From: Actinobacillus delphinicola
Lineage (GTDB): Bacteria > Pseudomonadota > Gammaproteobacteria > Enterobacterales > Pasteurellaceae
Direction of reading: 5' to 3'
Assembly: GCF_900638385.1 (NCBI RefSeq)
Contig: NZ_LR134510.1
Span: forward strand, 1,736,001-1,800,000
DNA: 64,000 bases
In this document: one piece after another, positions 27,106 through 37,437 of the stretch
Layout of the letters: each line of letters opens with the position of its first letter
Position numbering within the stretch: the stretch's first letter is position 1
Program-made: the position numbers and the translations under genes
Notes under the pieces: model-generated
The model's database searches: none
What the model was told of the DNA's origin: nothing
The model's input: only the letters and a program-made list of their open reading frames with translations

Positions 27106-27947
27106 TAGAAAACATTGTTGAGCGACACACCAATCCCAATGCGTTGAATATTTTTGTTATAATCGATCAAAGATTCACCGTAACCGCCATAATATTGGGC
27201 ATAAAGTCGAACGTAGCGACTAATTGGATAACTATAAGAAAGCTCCGCACCGCCTTTTCCTGAGCGAGGGTTATAGTGGGTTTTCAGATGAACTTGATGG
27301 GTTTCCGTATAGTAATCAATAATCAAATCGCCGTGCCCCATGTAATCTTGAATATCGGGGTTATCATCGCTTGAGTGGCTTTCTGGAATGCGCCACCACG
27401 GTTTTAATTGAATGCGCCAGTTATCTTTACTAAACGAGATACGCCCATAAATGCGGTTCCAACTGCGTGACTTATTATCAGAATTATCGCGACCATTGGA
27501 ATCATGCAAGAAACCACCTTCAAATTCATCCATTTTCCAACCGTGCCAGACGGGATAATCAAGTTCCCATGCTAGGAAAAGTTGGGGTTTATAATTGGTT
27601 TCACGGAACGGAGAGGAGTCTTTGGTATTCAACATTTGAAACCACGAGGTTTGCGTGTAAGCCCCCGCCAGTACGGAGTTTTTCCCTAAAATTCCACGCC
27701 AAAATGGTACGGCAAGACTAATTTGAAATTTAACTTCATCATGCTGCATTTTCTTCGGATAAGCAAAATTCCCATTCGATTCCGTCATCATAACGTAGTT
27801 ATCATTGTAGGGGACTAGTCCAAAAATTTCAGTAGAATTTTTATGTAATAAGGCATCTGTTTCTGTTTGATAAAGTTTAGGTAAACCATCGTAGGCAATG
27901 GCGTAACTACTTGCTGATAGACATAAAAACGCAATGATTTTCTTCAT
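27105..27947 (-). CDS. pldA: PldA, outer membrane phospholipase A
   Basis: 280 residues. The signal peptide ends near SYAIA/YDG (residues 18-19). The catalytic motif FLHDSNGRDNSDNKSRSWNRIY contains the His-Ser pair of OmpLA. The protein is a 12-strand barrel ending SLNNVF with a C-terminal aromatic. It hydrolyses phospholipids that reach the outer leaflet, with Ca2+-dependent dimer activity. It is divergent from glnD. Confidence 0.95.
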   Translation of the reverse strand: MKKIIAFLCLSASSYAIAYDGLPKLYQTETDALLHKNSTEIFGLVPYNDNYVMMTESNGNFAYPKKMQHDEVKFQISLAVPFWRGILGKNSVLAGAYTQTSWFQMLNTKDSSPFRETNYKPQLFLAWELDYPVWHGWKMDEFEGGFLHDSNGRDNSDNKSRSWNRIYGRISFSKDNWRIQLKPWWRIPESHSSDDNPDIQDYMGHGDLIIDYYTETHQVHLKTHYNPRSGKGGAELSYSYPISRYVRLYAQYYGGYGESLIDYNKNIQRIGIGVSLNNVF

Positions 27948-28036
27948 GTAAAACTCCGAATTAAATACAGATTTTATATAGATTTTTCTTGTGATTTGCT
28001 AAACTTTACCCATTCATTTTTTATAGGTAAACCCTT

Positions 28037-30631
28037 ATGCAATCATTGCCAAGATTCCACCGCCCCGATTTTATCAAGATTGAAACGGTTCGACTACAAC
28101 TCCAACATCTTTTGATGTATGAGAAACCGTATTTTAACGGATTAGATGTCGAAACATGGATGCAAAATCGTACGCAATTTTGCGATGATTGCCTGCAAAC
28201 TATTTTTGCTTCATTCTTTCCCAACCCAGAGAATATCGTGTTGTTTGCCGTGGGGGGCTATGGACGAAAGGAGTTATTTCCACATTCTGATTTAGATCTA
28301 TTTGTTTTGGTGAAAAAAGAGGTCTTACCACTCTATAAAACCCAAATTGAGCAATTTATCCAATTTTTGTGGGATTGTGGTTTAAAAATTGGGATTGCGG
28401 TACGGGATTTAGCGGAAACGGTTGCCCAAGCGCAACAAGATATTACTATCGCAACCAATCTGCTTGAGCGCCGTTTTCTCTGTGGGGATAGTGCCTTTAG
28501 CAAAGAATTAACCTGCGTGTTAGCGCAGACAGAAACTTGGTCACCTGTGGCTTTTTTCGATGCAAAAGTGGCGGAACAGCAAAAACGTTATCAGCGTTTT
28601 CATCATACCAGTTACAACCTCGAACCCGACTTAAAATACAATTTAGGTGGTTTACGTGATTTGCATTTATTGTATTGGCTCGCCCTACGAGATACGGGCA
28701 CCAAAAATCTCGAGCAACTTTTAGCAAAAAATTGGATAAATCAAGAAGAATATCAGCAAGTTAAGCAGAGTCAGCAATTCTTGTTTCGCTTGCGCTATGC
28801 GTTACATCTATTAAATGCACGTCCGAATGATCGGCTTTATTTTGAACAACAAAAGCAATTGGCAGCCTTTTTAGGTTATCCAGAAAATCATGACTATCCG
28901 AATGCGAATGTCGAAACCATGATGCGTGAGTATTTTCAAGCTGCACAATTTATTTCGGTATTTTGTCATATTATCGTGCAACATTATTTACAAAAATTTT
29001 ATCCGAAAAATGGGGCGTGTTTGCAGAAATTAGACGAAAATTATGAGAAAAATGGGCATTTTATCCGTTTAACTACGCAAGATATTTACCAACATCATCC
29101 AGAACAGATTTGGACATTATTTCATTATTTAGCACAGTATCCAGAATCTGAGATTCATCCTGACACCTTACGCCAGTTATTAAAATTCAGTCATAATGCG
29201 CAAGCTTTATTGAGCGAGAATGCGTATGCACGTGCAAAATTTTTACCGCTTTTGGCACAGCCCAATGCGATTAGGCAGGTAATTGTGCCTTTGCATCGTT
29301 ACGGTATTTTGAAAAATTATTTACCAAATTGGCAAAGGATAACAGGGTTGATGCAATTTGACTTGTTCCATAGTTACACGGTGGATGAGCATATTATTCG
29401 TGTTTTACAAACCCTCGAACAGCTTGGAGAATCTAATAATTCGGTCGATTTTCCACTGGCGACCCAACTTTTTAATGAAATAAAAGCAAATCCTATTACC
29501 TTGCAAACCCTTTATCTTACCGCATTATTTCACGATATTGCCAAAGGGCGTGGGGGAGATCATAGTGAGCTAGCACTGAAAGATGTCGAAGATTTTTGTC
29601 AATTACACGGTATTCCTCGTGAGGAACAAGAAGATATTGCTTGGTTGGTACAACATCATTTAACGATGTCGATTACCGCACAACGCCGTGATATTCAGGA
29701 TCCGCATGTTATTCAAGCATTTGCGGCGAAAGTTAAAACCCCTCAACGGCTAAAATTACTGTTATGTTTAACTGTTGCCGATATTTATGGCACGGATGAA
29801 AAGCGCTGGAATCCGTGGAAGGCAAGTCTATTAAGTACACTTTATGAAAATACCTTAGCGCAATTACAACATGGGTGTGTGACTCCATATGATTCAGAAC
29901 ATCATGCTCAACAGCAAAGAGAACAAGCAGAACAGGTTTTACTGCAAGCGGGAATAGGTGAGGGACAAATTCAAGCACTTTGGGCTACGTTTCCTGAAGC
30001 TTATTTTTTGCGTACCGAATGCGAGCAGATTGTGCAGCATAGTCAGTGGCTTATACAAAATTCTCAGGCAGTCTGCGTGAAAGTATATCAGCAAGCACAG
30101 GGGACAGAAGTCTTTATTTATTGCCCCGATCAGGCCGCCTTATTTTATAAAGTCGTTGCGGTGTTAGAGAAGAAAAAGATTGATATTCATCAGGCACAAA
30201 TTATGACGTGCGACAATGGTTATGCGTTGGATAGCTTTATTATTTCGGAAAAGCATAATATGCATGTGGCGGAAGATCGCTGCTTGCAAATAGAAAAGGC
30301 CTTAACCACGGCATTAATGGCTGATACCTTGCCAATGATTGGACTGCAAAAGACAAAAATACAACCGTTTGATGTGCCAACGGCAATTCGATTTATTCGT
30401 ACGCCCAAAGATCAAACGCAATTTGAATTAACGACATTAGATAAACAAGGGTTATTAGCCCGTGTTGGTAAAGTGTTTTATGAACTTGCTTTGAATTTGC
30501 ATAGTGCGAAGATTTCAACTATTGGTGAAAAGGCGCAAGACTTTTTTATTGTGACAAATCGCGAAGGGCATGCCCTAAATTTTAGTGAGAAACAACAATT
30601 ACGCACTGCCTTAGTGTCTGAATTAAGTTAA
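28037..30631 (+). CDS. glnD: GlnD, PII uridylyltransferase/uridylyl-removing enzyme
   Basis: 864 residues with the expected order: nucleotidyltransferase (AVGGYGRKELFPHSDLDLFVLV, about 74-95), GlnD linker, HD domain (TALFHDIAKGRGGDHSELA, about 497-515; HHLTMS) and two C-terminal ACT domains. It modifies and demodifies PII proteins in response to glutamine. A single CGCCCC unit sits inside on the minus strand (28991-29019), and a partial one lies near the start (about 28058). Confidence 0.97.
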   Translation: MQSLPRFHRPDFIKIETVRLQLQHLLMYEKPYFNGLDVETWMQNRTQFCDDCLQTIFASFFPNPENIVLFAVGGYGRKELFPHSDLDLFVLVKKEVLPLYKTQIEQFIQFLWDCGLKIGIAVRDLAETVAQAQQDITIATNLLERRFLCGDSAFSKELTCVLAQTETWSPVAFFDAKVAEQQKRYQRFHHTSYNLEPDLKYNLGGLRDLHLLYWLALRDTGTKNLEQLLAKNWINQEEYQQVKQSQQFLFRLRYALHLLNARPNDRLYFEQQKQLAAFLGYPENHDYPNANVETMMREYFQAAQFISVFCHIIVQHYLQKFYPKNGACLQKLDENYEKNGHFIRLTTQDIYQHHPEQIWTLFHYLAQYPESEIHPDTLRQLLKFSHNAQALLSENAYARAKFLPLLAQPNAIRQVIVPLHRYGILKNYLPNWQRITGLMQFDLFHSYTVDEHIIRVLQTLEQLGESNNSVDFPLATQLFNEIKANPITLQTLYLTALFHDIAKGRGGDHSELALKDVEDFCQLHGIPREEQEDIAWLVQHHLTMSITAQRRDIQDPHVIQAFAAKVKTPQRLKLLLCLTVADIYGTDEKRWNPWKASLLSTLYENTLAQLQHGCVTPYDSEHHAQQQREQAEQVLLQAGIGEGQIQALWATFPEAYFLRTECEQIVQHSQWLIQNSQAVCVKVYQQAQGTEVFIYCPDQAALFYKVVAVLEKKKIDIHQAQIMTCDNGYALDSFIISEKHNMHVAEDRCLQIEKALTTALMADTLPMIGLQKTKIQPFDVPTAIRFIRTPKDQTQFELTTLDKQGLLARVGKVFYELALNLHSAKISTIGEKAQDFFIVTNREGHALNFSEKQQLRTALVSELS
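28991..29019 (-). repeat. CGCCCC unit, single copy in glnD
   Basis: Minus strand: CACGCCCC, then ATTTTTCG with CG at the consensus position, then AAAATTTTTG. It is unpaired, within coding sequence. Confidence 0.7.
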
Positions 30632-30709
30632 AAAATTGATTTTTAGGCATAAATCCTTTATGTTGACGACATCAAAGAAAGTGCGTGATTACGCAATAAG
30701 GGGCTTTAA

Positions 30710-31036
30710 ATGGATAACAAAAATTTGATTGAAAACAAATACAAATGGCAGTTACAACGTGAACGTGTTAATCATCATTCTTGGACAATGATCGTCTTTT
30801 TTATCGAAGGGATTGTGCTGATGGATCTCTGGGTGATTAAACGGAATTTTATGGATAGTTTTGTAGCAAACTTTATCCTCAATTTTTCGATTGTATGCTT
30901 TGCGTTTGGGATTATTTTTGCTTTTACAACTTACGGTCGCCGTAAAAAGTTGAAGGCAATAGAGCAAACACTTGCCGCACAACAAGCTCAAAAAAGTGAC
31001 AATGTCACAAATAAAGAAACAAAGAAAGCAGAATAG
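30710..31036 (+). CDS. Hypothetical two-helix membrane protein
   Basis: 108 residues with AAGGGG upstream of the ATG. Two hydrophobic segments (about 25-45 and 53-75) are linked by a short basic loop (VIKRNFMDS), and GRRKKLK follows the second, so both termini are probably cytoplasmic. The C-terminal tail is rich in Gln, Ala, Lys and Glu. I do not recognise the family. It follows glnD by 78 bp and carries a matS site near its 3' end, encoding SDNVTN. Confidence 0.7.
   Translation: MDNKNLIENKYKWQLQRERVNHHSWTMIVFFIEGIVLMDLWVIKRNFMDSFVANFILNFSIVCFAFGIIFAFTTYGRRKKLKAIEQTLAAQQAQKSDNVTNKETKKAE
30996..31008. other. matS site 3
   Basis: GTGACAATGTCAC, exact consensus, in the 108-residue gene, 6.4 kb left of dif. 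Confidence 0.85.
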
Positions 31037-31074
31037 CTGTTAAATAGAATCGTTACTTTTGCAGGTTTTATATT

Positions 31075-31122
31075 ATCACGCCCCGATTTTCGTAAAAATT
31101 TATGTGAAAATCGGGGCGTGAT
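31075..31122. repeat. CGCCCC inverted pair, copy 7 (bidirectional terminator)
   Basis: Perfect 17-bp arms ATCACGCCCCGATTTTC and its complement with the same TAAAAATTTATG loop as copy 6, between the convergent ends of the 108-residue gene and mrp. Confidence 0.92.
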
Positions 31123-31133
31123 TGATTTAAAGA

Positions 31134-32258
31134 TTATTTAATTTCAGTGAAAAGAATTTCATCAGGGATAACAGAACCTTGCCAGTAAAGCTCAGCCGCA
31201 GTACGTTGTGCTAATTCAAGGAAACCTTGAGCAATTTCACCTTCAGGGTGGCTCACGACACTTGGTGTGCCTTTATCCATATCTTCGCGTAATTGAATGT
31301 GCAGAGGAAGTTTAGCCAGAATGTTTAATTGGTATTTTTCTGCCATTTTTTCCGCGCCACCTGTACCGAAAATGCTTTCGTGATGACCGCAGTTAGAACA
31401 AATATGAACGGACATATTTTCTACGATACCAAGCACGGGAATTGATACTTTTTGGAACATATGTACGCCTTTGATTGCATCTAATAATGCCACGTCTTGC
31501 GGTGTGGTTACCACGATTGCACCTGTTACAGGAATTTGTTGAGAGAGAGTTAATTGAATATCCCCTGTGCCCGGCGGCATATCGATCACAAGATAATCCA
31601 ATTCACGACCATTTTCAGCCCAAAGGGTTTCATTAAGCATTTGCGCTAACGCACCACTTGCTACAGGACCACGCCATACAGTCGCGCTATCTGCTGGCAC
31701 GAGGTAACCGACAGAGTTAGTTAATACGCCATAAGCACTGATAGGCGTCATGTGTTTATTATCTGGTGAAGTTGGGCGTTCATCTTGTTTTCCCAACATA
31801 AGCGGAACAGAGGGACCATAAATATCCGCATCCAAAATCCCCACTTTAGCACCCAATGCTTGTAAACCTAAGGCAAGATTCACGGCAACGGTTGATTTAC
31901 CTACGCCACCTTTACCAGAGGTCACTGCGATAATATTTTTTACCCCTTTTACAGCAGGCATACGGTTAGCACGTTTCATGGTTGCAACTTGTGCTTTTAA
32001 ATGCCAATGGATTGCTTGAGTGTCGGTAAGTTGTTTGAAAACGTCATCCAATTCACTTTCCAATGCAATTAATCCAAGTTCCCAAGGGAATGGCATTTTT
32101 AATTCAATATGCAATTCGTCATTGAATTTTGTGATTTTTTTAACGGCATTAAGACTAAGTAAATCTTTTTCTAATGTAGGATGTTGAAAATTTTGTAAAT
32201 TTTGTGCGAGTTGATTTTGTACATCTAGCGACAAATTATCTGAAAAAATAATACTCAT
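31134..32258 (-). CDS. mrp: Mrp/ApbC, iron-sulfur cluster carrier ATPase
   Basis: 374 residues. An N-terminal MIP18-like domain (about 1-90) precedes the P-loop domain with the deviant Walker A SGKGGVGKST, DADIYGPS and DYLVIDMPPGTGD. HICSNCGHHE supplies the CxxC that bridges a cluster in the dimer. It delivers Fe-S clusters to apoproteins in the cytoplasm. It is divergent from metG, the same arrangement as in E. coli. Confidence 0.96.
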   Translation of the reverse strand: MSIIFSDNLSLDVQNQLAQNLQNFQHPTLEKDLLSLNAVKKITKFNDELHIELKMPFPWELGLIALESELDDVFKQLTDTQAIHWHLKAQVATMKRANRMPAVKGVKNIIAVTSGKGGVGKSTVAVNLALGLQALGAKVGILDADIYGPSVPLMLGKQDERPTSPDNKHMTPISAYGVLTNSVGYLVPADSATVWRGPVASGALAQMLNETLWAENGRELDYLVIDMPPGTGDIQLTLSQQIPVTGAIVVTTPQDVALLDAIKGVHMFQKVSIPVLGIVENMSVHICSNCGHHESIFGTGGAEKMAEKYQLNILAKLPLHIQLREDMDKGTPSVVSHPEGEIAQGFLELAQRTAAELYWQGSVIPDEILFTEIK

Positions 32259-32485
32259 CGTTTCTTTTTTCCTTTTTTATTTTATTCTGGTTGCTATATT
32301 TAACCACGCTATGGGCAACGTGTTAAGTTAAAAATTAAAAAGCAGGGAAGTTATGGAAAAAAAAGATATTTTACGTTAAAATTTCCCGCTAAAATTTGAT
32401 GAAAATGCTATAAATTGAGAGGATTTTATACTTTTTGATTTAAGTATATAAATTTTACGCATTATTTTAAGAAGAGAGATAACGA

Positions 32486-34534
32486 ATGAATAAAACCTCA
32501 AGAAAAATGTTGGTGACCTGCGCATTACCTTATGCGAATGGTCCAATTCATTTAGGTCATATGTTAGAACATATCCAAGCAGATATTTGGGTGCGTTTCC
32601 AACGTATGCGTGGCAATCAAACCTATTTTGTTTGTGCAGACGATGCACACGGTACGCCAATTATGTTAAAAGCGGATCAAATGGGTATTACGCCTGAACA
32701 ACTTATCGCAGAAGTTCAACAAAAACATATGGTGGATTTCCAAGGTTTTAACATTAGTTTTGATAACTATCATTCAACTCACAGCGAAGAAAATAAAGAA
32801 TTAGCACAAGCGATTTATCTTCGTTTGAAAAATAAAGGATTTATCAAAAGCCGTACCATTTCTCAGCTTTTTGATCCTGAAAAACAAATGTTCTTACCCG
32901 ATCGCTTTGTAAAAGGGACTTGCCCTAAATGTAAAGCAGAAGACCAATATGGCGATAACTGCGAAGTTTGCTCTGCAACTTATAGCCCTGCGGAATTGAT
33001 TAATCCAAAATCAGCCGTGTCTGGTGCAACGCCTGTTATGAAAGAAAGTGAACACTATTTCTTTGATTTGCCTGCATTTAAAGGCATGCTACAAGAATGG
33101 ATCCAGTCTGGCACGTTGCAAAGCGAAGTCGCAAATAAAATGCAAGAATGGTTTGAAAGTGGCTTGCACCAATGGGATATCTCACGTGATGCACCATATT
33201 TCGGCTTTAAAATTCCAGATACAGAAAACAAATATTTCTATGTTTGGTTAGATGCACCGATTGGTTATATCGCAAGCTTCAAAAACCTTTGTGAAAAACA
33301 ACCTAACATCGATTTTAACGAATTTTGGCATAAAGACAGTGCGGCAGAACTTTATCATTTCATTGGAAAAGATATCGTTTACTTCCACAGTTTATTCTGG
33401 CCAGCAATGTTAGATGGTGCGGATTTCCGTAAACCAAATAACGTTTTTGTACATGGTTATGTCACTGTTGATGGTGAAAAAATGTCTAAATCTCGCGGTA
33501 CATTCATTCAAGCGAAAACTTATTTAGACCATTTAGATCCAGAATATTTACGTTATTACTATGCAGCAAAATCAAGCCCCAGCATTGATGATATTGATTT
33601 GAATCTTGAAGATTTTGCACAACGTGTAAATACTGACGTGGTAAATAAATTAGTAAACTTAGCATCTCGTAATGCAAGTTTTATCCAAAAACGTTTTGAT
33701 GGCATGCTCGCAGATACGCTAGAAGATCCTGAATTATTCGCAGAATTTACTGCAAAAGCGCCGATCATCGCAGAACTCTATGAAAAACGTGAATTTAGTA
33801 AAGCAATCCGTGAAGTGATGGCACTTTGTGATAAAGCGAATAAATACGTGGACGATAAAGCACCGTGGGTGATTGCAAAACAAGAAGGGGCAGAGCAGCA
33901 ATTACAACAAGTTTGCTCAATGGGGATTGAATTATTCCGTGTATTAATGGGGTACTTAAAACCTGTATTGCCTGAATTAGCAAAACGTAGTGAAGCGTTT
34001 TTACAAAATGAATTAACGTGGGATAACTTAAATGCACCATTATTGGCGCATCAAATCGCACCATTTAAAGCATTATTCCAACGTTTAGACGTGAAAAAAA
34101 TTGAAGAAATGATGGAAGCGAATAAAAAAGCCAATGCGGCAGAACTTCCAAAAGTGAAAAAAGAGGTAAAAATGGAAGAAAATACCCAAATCGAACCAAT
34201 CGAGCCAGAAATCACGATTGATGATTTTGCGAAAATCGACATGCGTGTCGGTAAAGTTTTAGAATGTGAAGCGTTACCAGAAAGCAAAAAATTATTAAAA
34301 TTTATCCTTGATGTTGGTAACGGTGAAACTCGTCAAATTTTCTCAGGCATCAAAGCAGCATATCCGAACCCTGAAGAATTAGTGGGTCGCAATGTAATTT
34401 TCGTTGCAAACCTTGCACCACGCAAAATGAAATTTGGTATCTCTGAAGGTATGATTTTATCCGCAGCAAGCGGTGATAACTTATTCCTTCTCGATGTTGA
34501 CCAAGGTGCCAAAGCGGGTAGTCGAGTAGGTTAA
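32486..34534 (+). CDS. metG: Methionyl-tRNA synthetase
   Basis: 682 residues. It has class I motifs HLGH ([16 protein letters not shown]) and KMSKS (332-336), a zinc-binding insert [17 protein letters not shown], the anticodon domain, and a C-terminal EMAP/Trbp111-type tRNA-binding domain ([18 protein letters not shown], from about 580) that mediates dimerisation. It loads Met on initiator and elongator tRNA. Confidence 0.98.
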   Translation: MNKTSRKMLVTCALPYANGPIHLGHMLEHIQADIWVRFQRMRGNQTYFVCADDAHGTPIMLKADQMGITPEQLIAEVQQKHMVDFQGFNISFDNYHSTHSEENKELAQAIYLRLKNKGFIKSRTISQLFDPEKQMFLPDRFVKGTCPKCKAEDQYGDNCEVCSATYSPAELINPKSAVSGATPVMKESEHYFFDLPAFKGMLQEWIQSGTLQSEVANKMQEWFESGLHQWDISRDAPYFGFKIPDTENKYFYVWLDAPIGYIASFKNLCEKQPNIDFNEFWHKDSAAELYHFIGKDIVYFHSLFWPAMLDGADFRKPNNVFVHGYVTVDGEKMSKSRGTFIQAKTYLDHLDPEYLRYYYAAKSSPSIDDIDLNLEDFAQRVNTDVVNKLVNLASRNASFIQKRFDGMLADTLEDPELFAEFTAKAPIIAELYEKREFSKAIREVMALCDKANKYVDDKAPWVIAKQEGAEQQLQQVCSMGIELFRVLMGYLKPVLPELAKRSEAFLQNELTWDNLNAPLLAHQIAPFKALFQRLDVKKIEEMMEANKKANAAELPKVKKEVKMEENTQIEPIEPEITIDDFAKIDMRVGKVLECEALPESKKLLKFILDVGNGETRQIFSGIKAAYPNPEELVGRNVIFVANLAPRKMKFGISEGMILSAASGDNLFLLDVDQGAKAGSRVG

Positions 34535-34557
34535 TAGAAACTGAAACTTTATTAATG

Positions 34558-34591
34558 AAAAAGGGAATGATCGTAAGGTTATTCCCTTTTT
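34558..34591 (+). terminator. Terminator after metG
   Basis: Perfect 11-bp arms AAAAAGGGAAT / ATTCCCTTTTT with a 12-nt loop. Confidence 0.88.
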
Positions 34592-34684
34592 TATCGGTAA
34601 AATTACGAAAAACGCAATAAGGCATTGAATAAAGTATAGTTTTAGAGTAATTTGATTAAATTATGAACTTTTAGGGAAGGTTTT

Positions 34685-35176
34685 ATGTATTTTGTGAGTC
34701 AGTTTTTACGTAGTGCATTTGTGACTTTGACTGCATCAGCATGTCTTTGGGGATGTTCATCCGATATCCCGCCAGAACCAGAATTATCCGTAAAGCAACA
34801 GATGAATTTGCGTACACAAATTATGAAGGGGTATCAACAATGGCGTGGCGTACCATATCGCTATGGCGGAGAATCACGGCGAGGCATGGATTGTTCGGCT
34901 TTTGTGCAAACTATTTTTCGGAATAATTTAGGAATGCGATTGCCACGAAGTACAAGTCAGCAAAAAAATCTTGGAAAACCAGTTGAGAAAAAAGAACTTC
35001 AAATCGGCGATCTTATTTTCTTTAATCGAAATACGCATGTGGGAATTTATGTGGGGAATGGAAGGTTTGTACACGCTTCAACACGGAAAGGTATCACGAT
35101 CGCTGAATTGAATAATGTGTATTTTAAAAATCGTTATACACAATCTCGCCGAATCATTTTCCCAAAGAAATCTTAA
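34685..35176 (+). CDS. NlpC/P60 lipoprotein, peptidoglycan endopeptidase
   Basis: 163 residues. The signal peptide ends in the lipobox LWGC, with the lipidated Cys at 24, so it is probably an outer-membrane lipoprotein. The NlpC/P60 domain shows the catalytic Cys at 70 (RRGMDCSAF) and His in THVGIYVGNGRFVHAS. Family members cleave D-Ala-mDAP cross-links (MepS/Spr) or stem peptides (NlpC). Size fits both; I cannot separate the two by eye. Confidence 0.88.
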   Translation: MYFVSQFLRSAFVTLTASACLWGCSSDIPPEPELSVKQQMNLRTQIMKGYQQWRGVPYRYGGESRRGMDCSAFVQTIFRNNLGMRLPRSTSQQKNLGKPVEKKELQIGDLIFFNRNTHVGIYVGNGRFVHASTRKGITIAELNNVYFKNRYTQSRRIIFPKKS

Positions 35177-35292
35177 AAATTTAGTTAAAAAATAGACAAT
35201 TTAATAAGTTACTTTATTTATCTTATTACGGTTAGTTATATTATTTAAATTAAAGCATGCGCATAAATGCACTTTCTATTTAACATAAAAAA

Positions 35293-35328
35293 GCCCTAAT
35301 TTTCATAAATTTTACTGAAAATTAGGGC
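35293..35328. repeat. CGCCCC inverted pair, copy 8 (divergent, compensated)
   Basis: GCCCTAATTTTC / GAAAATTAGGGC, perfect 12-bp arms. Both arms differ from the consensus (CCTAA for CCCGA) yet still pair, at the convergent ends of the NlpC gene and putP. Confidence 0.8.
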
Positions 35329-35346
35329 GTGTTATTTTAATGCTTT

Positions 35347-36837
35347 TTATTTGCTATTTTTAAATTCAGATACCGCTTGATTAAATTTATTAATCACTTC
35401 CTCCTCAACGGGATGGAAAAGGGAAGAAGCAGTCGCGATTGTTGCCGAGGCTAAGAAACCAGGGATGATTTCGTAAAGTTGTGCCATATCTGTCCAACCC
35501 CAATACGCCATTAATGGTTTCCAAATCACCACTGTAATGGCACCCGCTAACATTCCGCAAAGGGCAGCACGTGAACTAATGTGGCGGTTAAATAATGAGA
35601 TGATGATAATTGGTCCAAAGGCTGCGCCGAAGCCTGCCCATGCATAAGATACTAAGCCCATCACTTTAGAATCTGGATTTTGTGCAATCCAAATTGCAAT
35701 ACCAGCAATGGTTAAAACCATCACACGACCTACCCAGACAAGTTCTCGACTTGAGGCATTTTTACGTAAAAAGCCTTTATAAAAATCTTCGGTAATGGCT
35801 GCAGATGACATTAAAAGTTGTGCTGATAAGGTACTCATTACCGCAGCTAAAATGGCAGAAAGTACGACACCAGCAACCCACGGGTTGAATAATAATTTAG
35901 ATAATTCAATGAAAACCGCTTCAGGATGGGCGAGTGGGATGTCTTCAGCAGTGAAGTAAGCAAGCCCGAAGTAACCCACAGAAACCGCACCTGCAAGGCA
36001 CAAAATCATCCAAGAAATCCCGATTTTACGTGCTTGTTTTAAAGATTGTAAAGAATCAGCCGCCATGAATCGTGCCAGAATATGCGGTTGACCAAAGTAA
36101 CCTAACCCCCAAGCCAATGCTGAAATGACACCGATACCAGATACATCGTGTAGCCAGTTTGCATATGGAATATGAGTGATTGCGGTTTTTGCATGTAATG
36201 CTGTAGTGATGTCGTTCCAACTTAAGTTCATTAGCACCATAATGGGAGCGAGTAATAATGCGAAGAACATAAGTGAGGCTTGGATTGTATCGCTCCAAGA
36301 AACGGCAAGGTAGCCACCAATAAAGGTGTAAATAATCGTTGCAAATGCACCTAACCATAACGCTTCGTTGTAATCCATGTGCAATAAGCTTTGGAATAAT
36401 TTTGCACCCGCAACCACGCCTGATGCGCAGTAGATAGTAAAGAAGAAAAGAATAATAGCAGATGAAATGATTTTTAATGCTTTTTTCTGATGCGGGAAAC
36501 GTTGTGCGAAGAATTCAGGTAAGGTGAGGGCATTATTATAATGTTCCGTGAAAATACGTAAGCGCCCCGCAACAATGCGATAGTTAAAATAGGCACCAAG
36601 CACTAAACCTACAGCAATCCAAGCCTGAGATAATCCAGATGTAAAAATTGCGCCCGGTAAACCCATGAGTAACCAACCTGACATATCGGATGCGCCAGCA
36701 GACATCGCTGTCACAAAGCCACCCATTTTACGCCCACCTAAAATGTAATCATCAAAGTTATTTGTGGATAGGTAGGCGTAAATTCCGATCCCCAAGATAA
36801 CAATCAAATAAAGACTAAATGTAATGTAAATTTGCAT
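35347..36837 (-). CDS. putP: PutP, sodium/proline symporter
   Basis: 496 residues, an SSS-family transporter with 12-13 membrane helices. GGRKMGGFVTAMSAGASDMSGWLLMGLPG at the N terminus holds Na+-site residues, followed by WIAVGLVLGAYFNYRIVAGRLR and the GLGYFGQPHILARFMA family signature. It imports proline with Na+. GGGAGC precedes the ATG. Its upstream region runs into the terminus gap containing matS and dif. Confidence 0.95.
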   Translation of the reverse strand: MQIYITFSLYLIVILGIGIYAYLSTNNFDDYILGGRKMGGFVTAMSAGASDMSGWLLMGLPGAIFTSGLSQAWIAVGLVLGAYFNYRIVAGRLRIFTEHYNNALTLPEFFAQRFPHQKKALKIISSAIILFFFTIYCASGVVAGAKLFQSLLHMDYNEALWLGAFATIIYTFIGGYLAVSWSDTIQASLMFFALLLAPIMVLMNLSWNDITTALHAKTAITHIPYANWLHDVSGIGVISALAWGLGYFGQPHILARFMAADSLQSLKQARKIGISWMILCLAGAVSVGYFGLAYFTAEDIPLAHPEAVFIELSKLLFNPWVAGVVLSAILAAVMSTLSAQLLMSSAAITEDFYKGFLRKNASSRELVWVGRVMVLTIAGIAIWIAQNPDSKVMGLVSYAWAGFGAAFGPIIIISLFNRHISSRAALCGMLAGAITVVIWKPLMAYWGWTDMAQLYEIIPGFLASATIATASSLFHPVEEEVINKFNQAVSEFKNSK

Positions 36838-36987
36838 GAATGCTCCCAGTGATTATTCTGTGTAATCCTGTCTGTAAATAAATTTATAAAAGGGGTCCAT
36901 TATCTTATAGATAAGGCGGTCGTGCAAATAAAAACGGTACCGATTAGATCTAATATTAATCAGATATTAGCAAGAAAATCTATAAAA

Positions 36988-37000
36988 GTGACATTGTCAC
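36988..37000. other. matS site 4
   Basis: GTGACATTGTCAC, exact consensus, only 440 bp from dif. Confidence 0.88.
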
Positions 37001-37437
37001 AAAATAGGACTGATATGTTCATCACTGTATATAAAATCTTACTTATAATCAATATTAATACTGAAGATAACTATATTTTATATGGGCAATTTTTTATCCG
37101 AATAGATGTGTTTAGGTTTTAGATTATCCTTTAAAAATTTTTTAAATAAGAATATTGAACAGGCGATGAATTTAACCTTACCAGAATTTAGATTATGCAA
37201 CATGAGGAAAGAGAGAATAGCTTTTGAATAAAGGGTTATAGCAATTTATTCTAAATATAGGGATGATTAAATAAAAAACATAATAAATTAATCTACTTAC
37301 ATAAATTCATGCATTTGAATAGTTAGCTAGCCATTTTGATCGTTTGTTTCTGTAAATGCATTTGCACTGTGTTTTATTTATGCGTTGATATTGATGAGCC
37401 AACTTATAAAACCTCTTATAAATATGTAATGGTTATA

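Noticed and set aside
35369-35379. ACCGCTTGA, close to the Apl uptake core on the minus strand
   Set aside because: One mismatch to ACCGCTTGT and isolated; inside putP coding sequence.
36922-37122. 66-codon plus-strand frame in the terminus gap
   Set aside because: Low-complexity Ile/Asn/Lys composition, no ribosome site, overlaps a matS site; expected by chance in AT-rich DNA.
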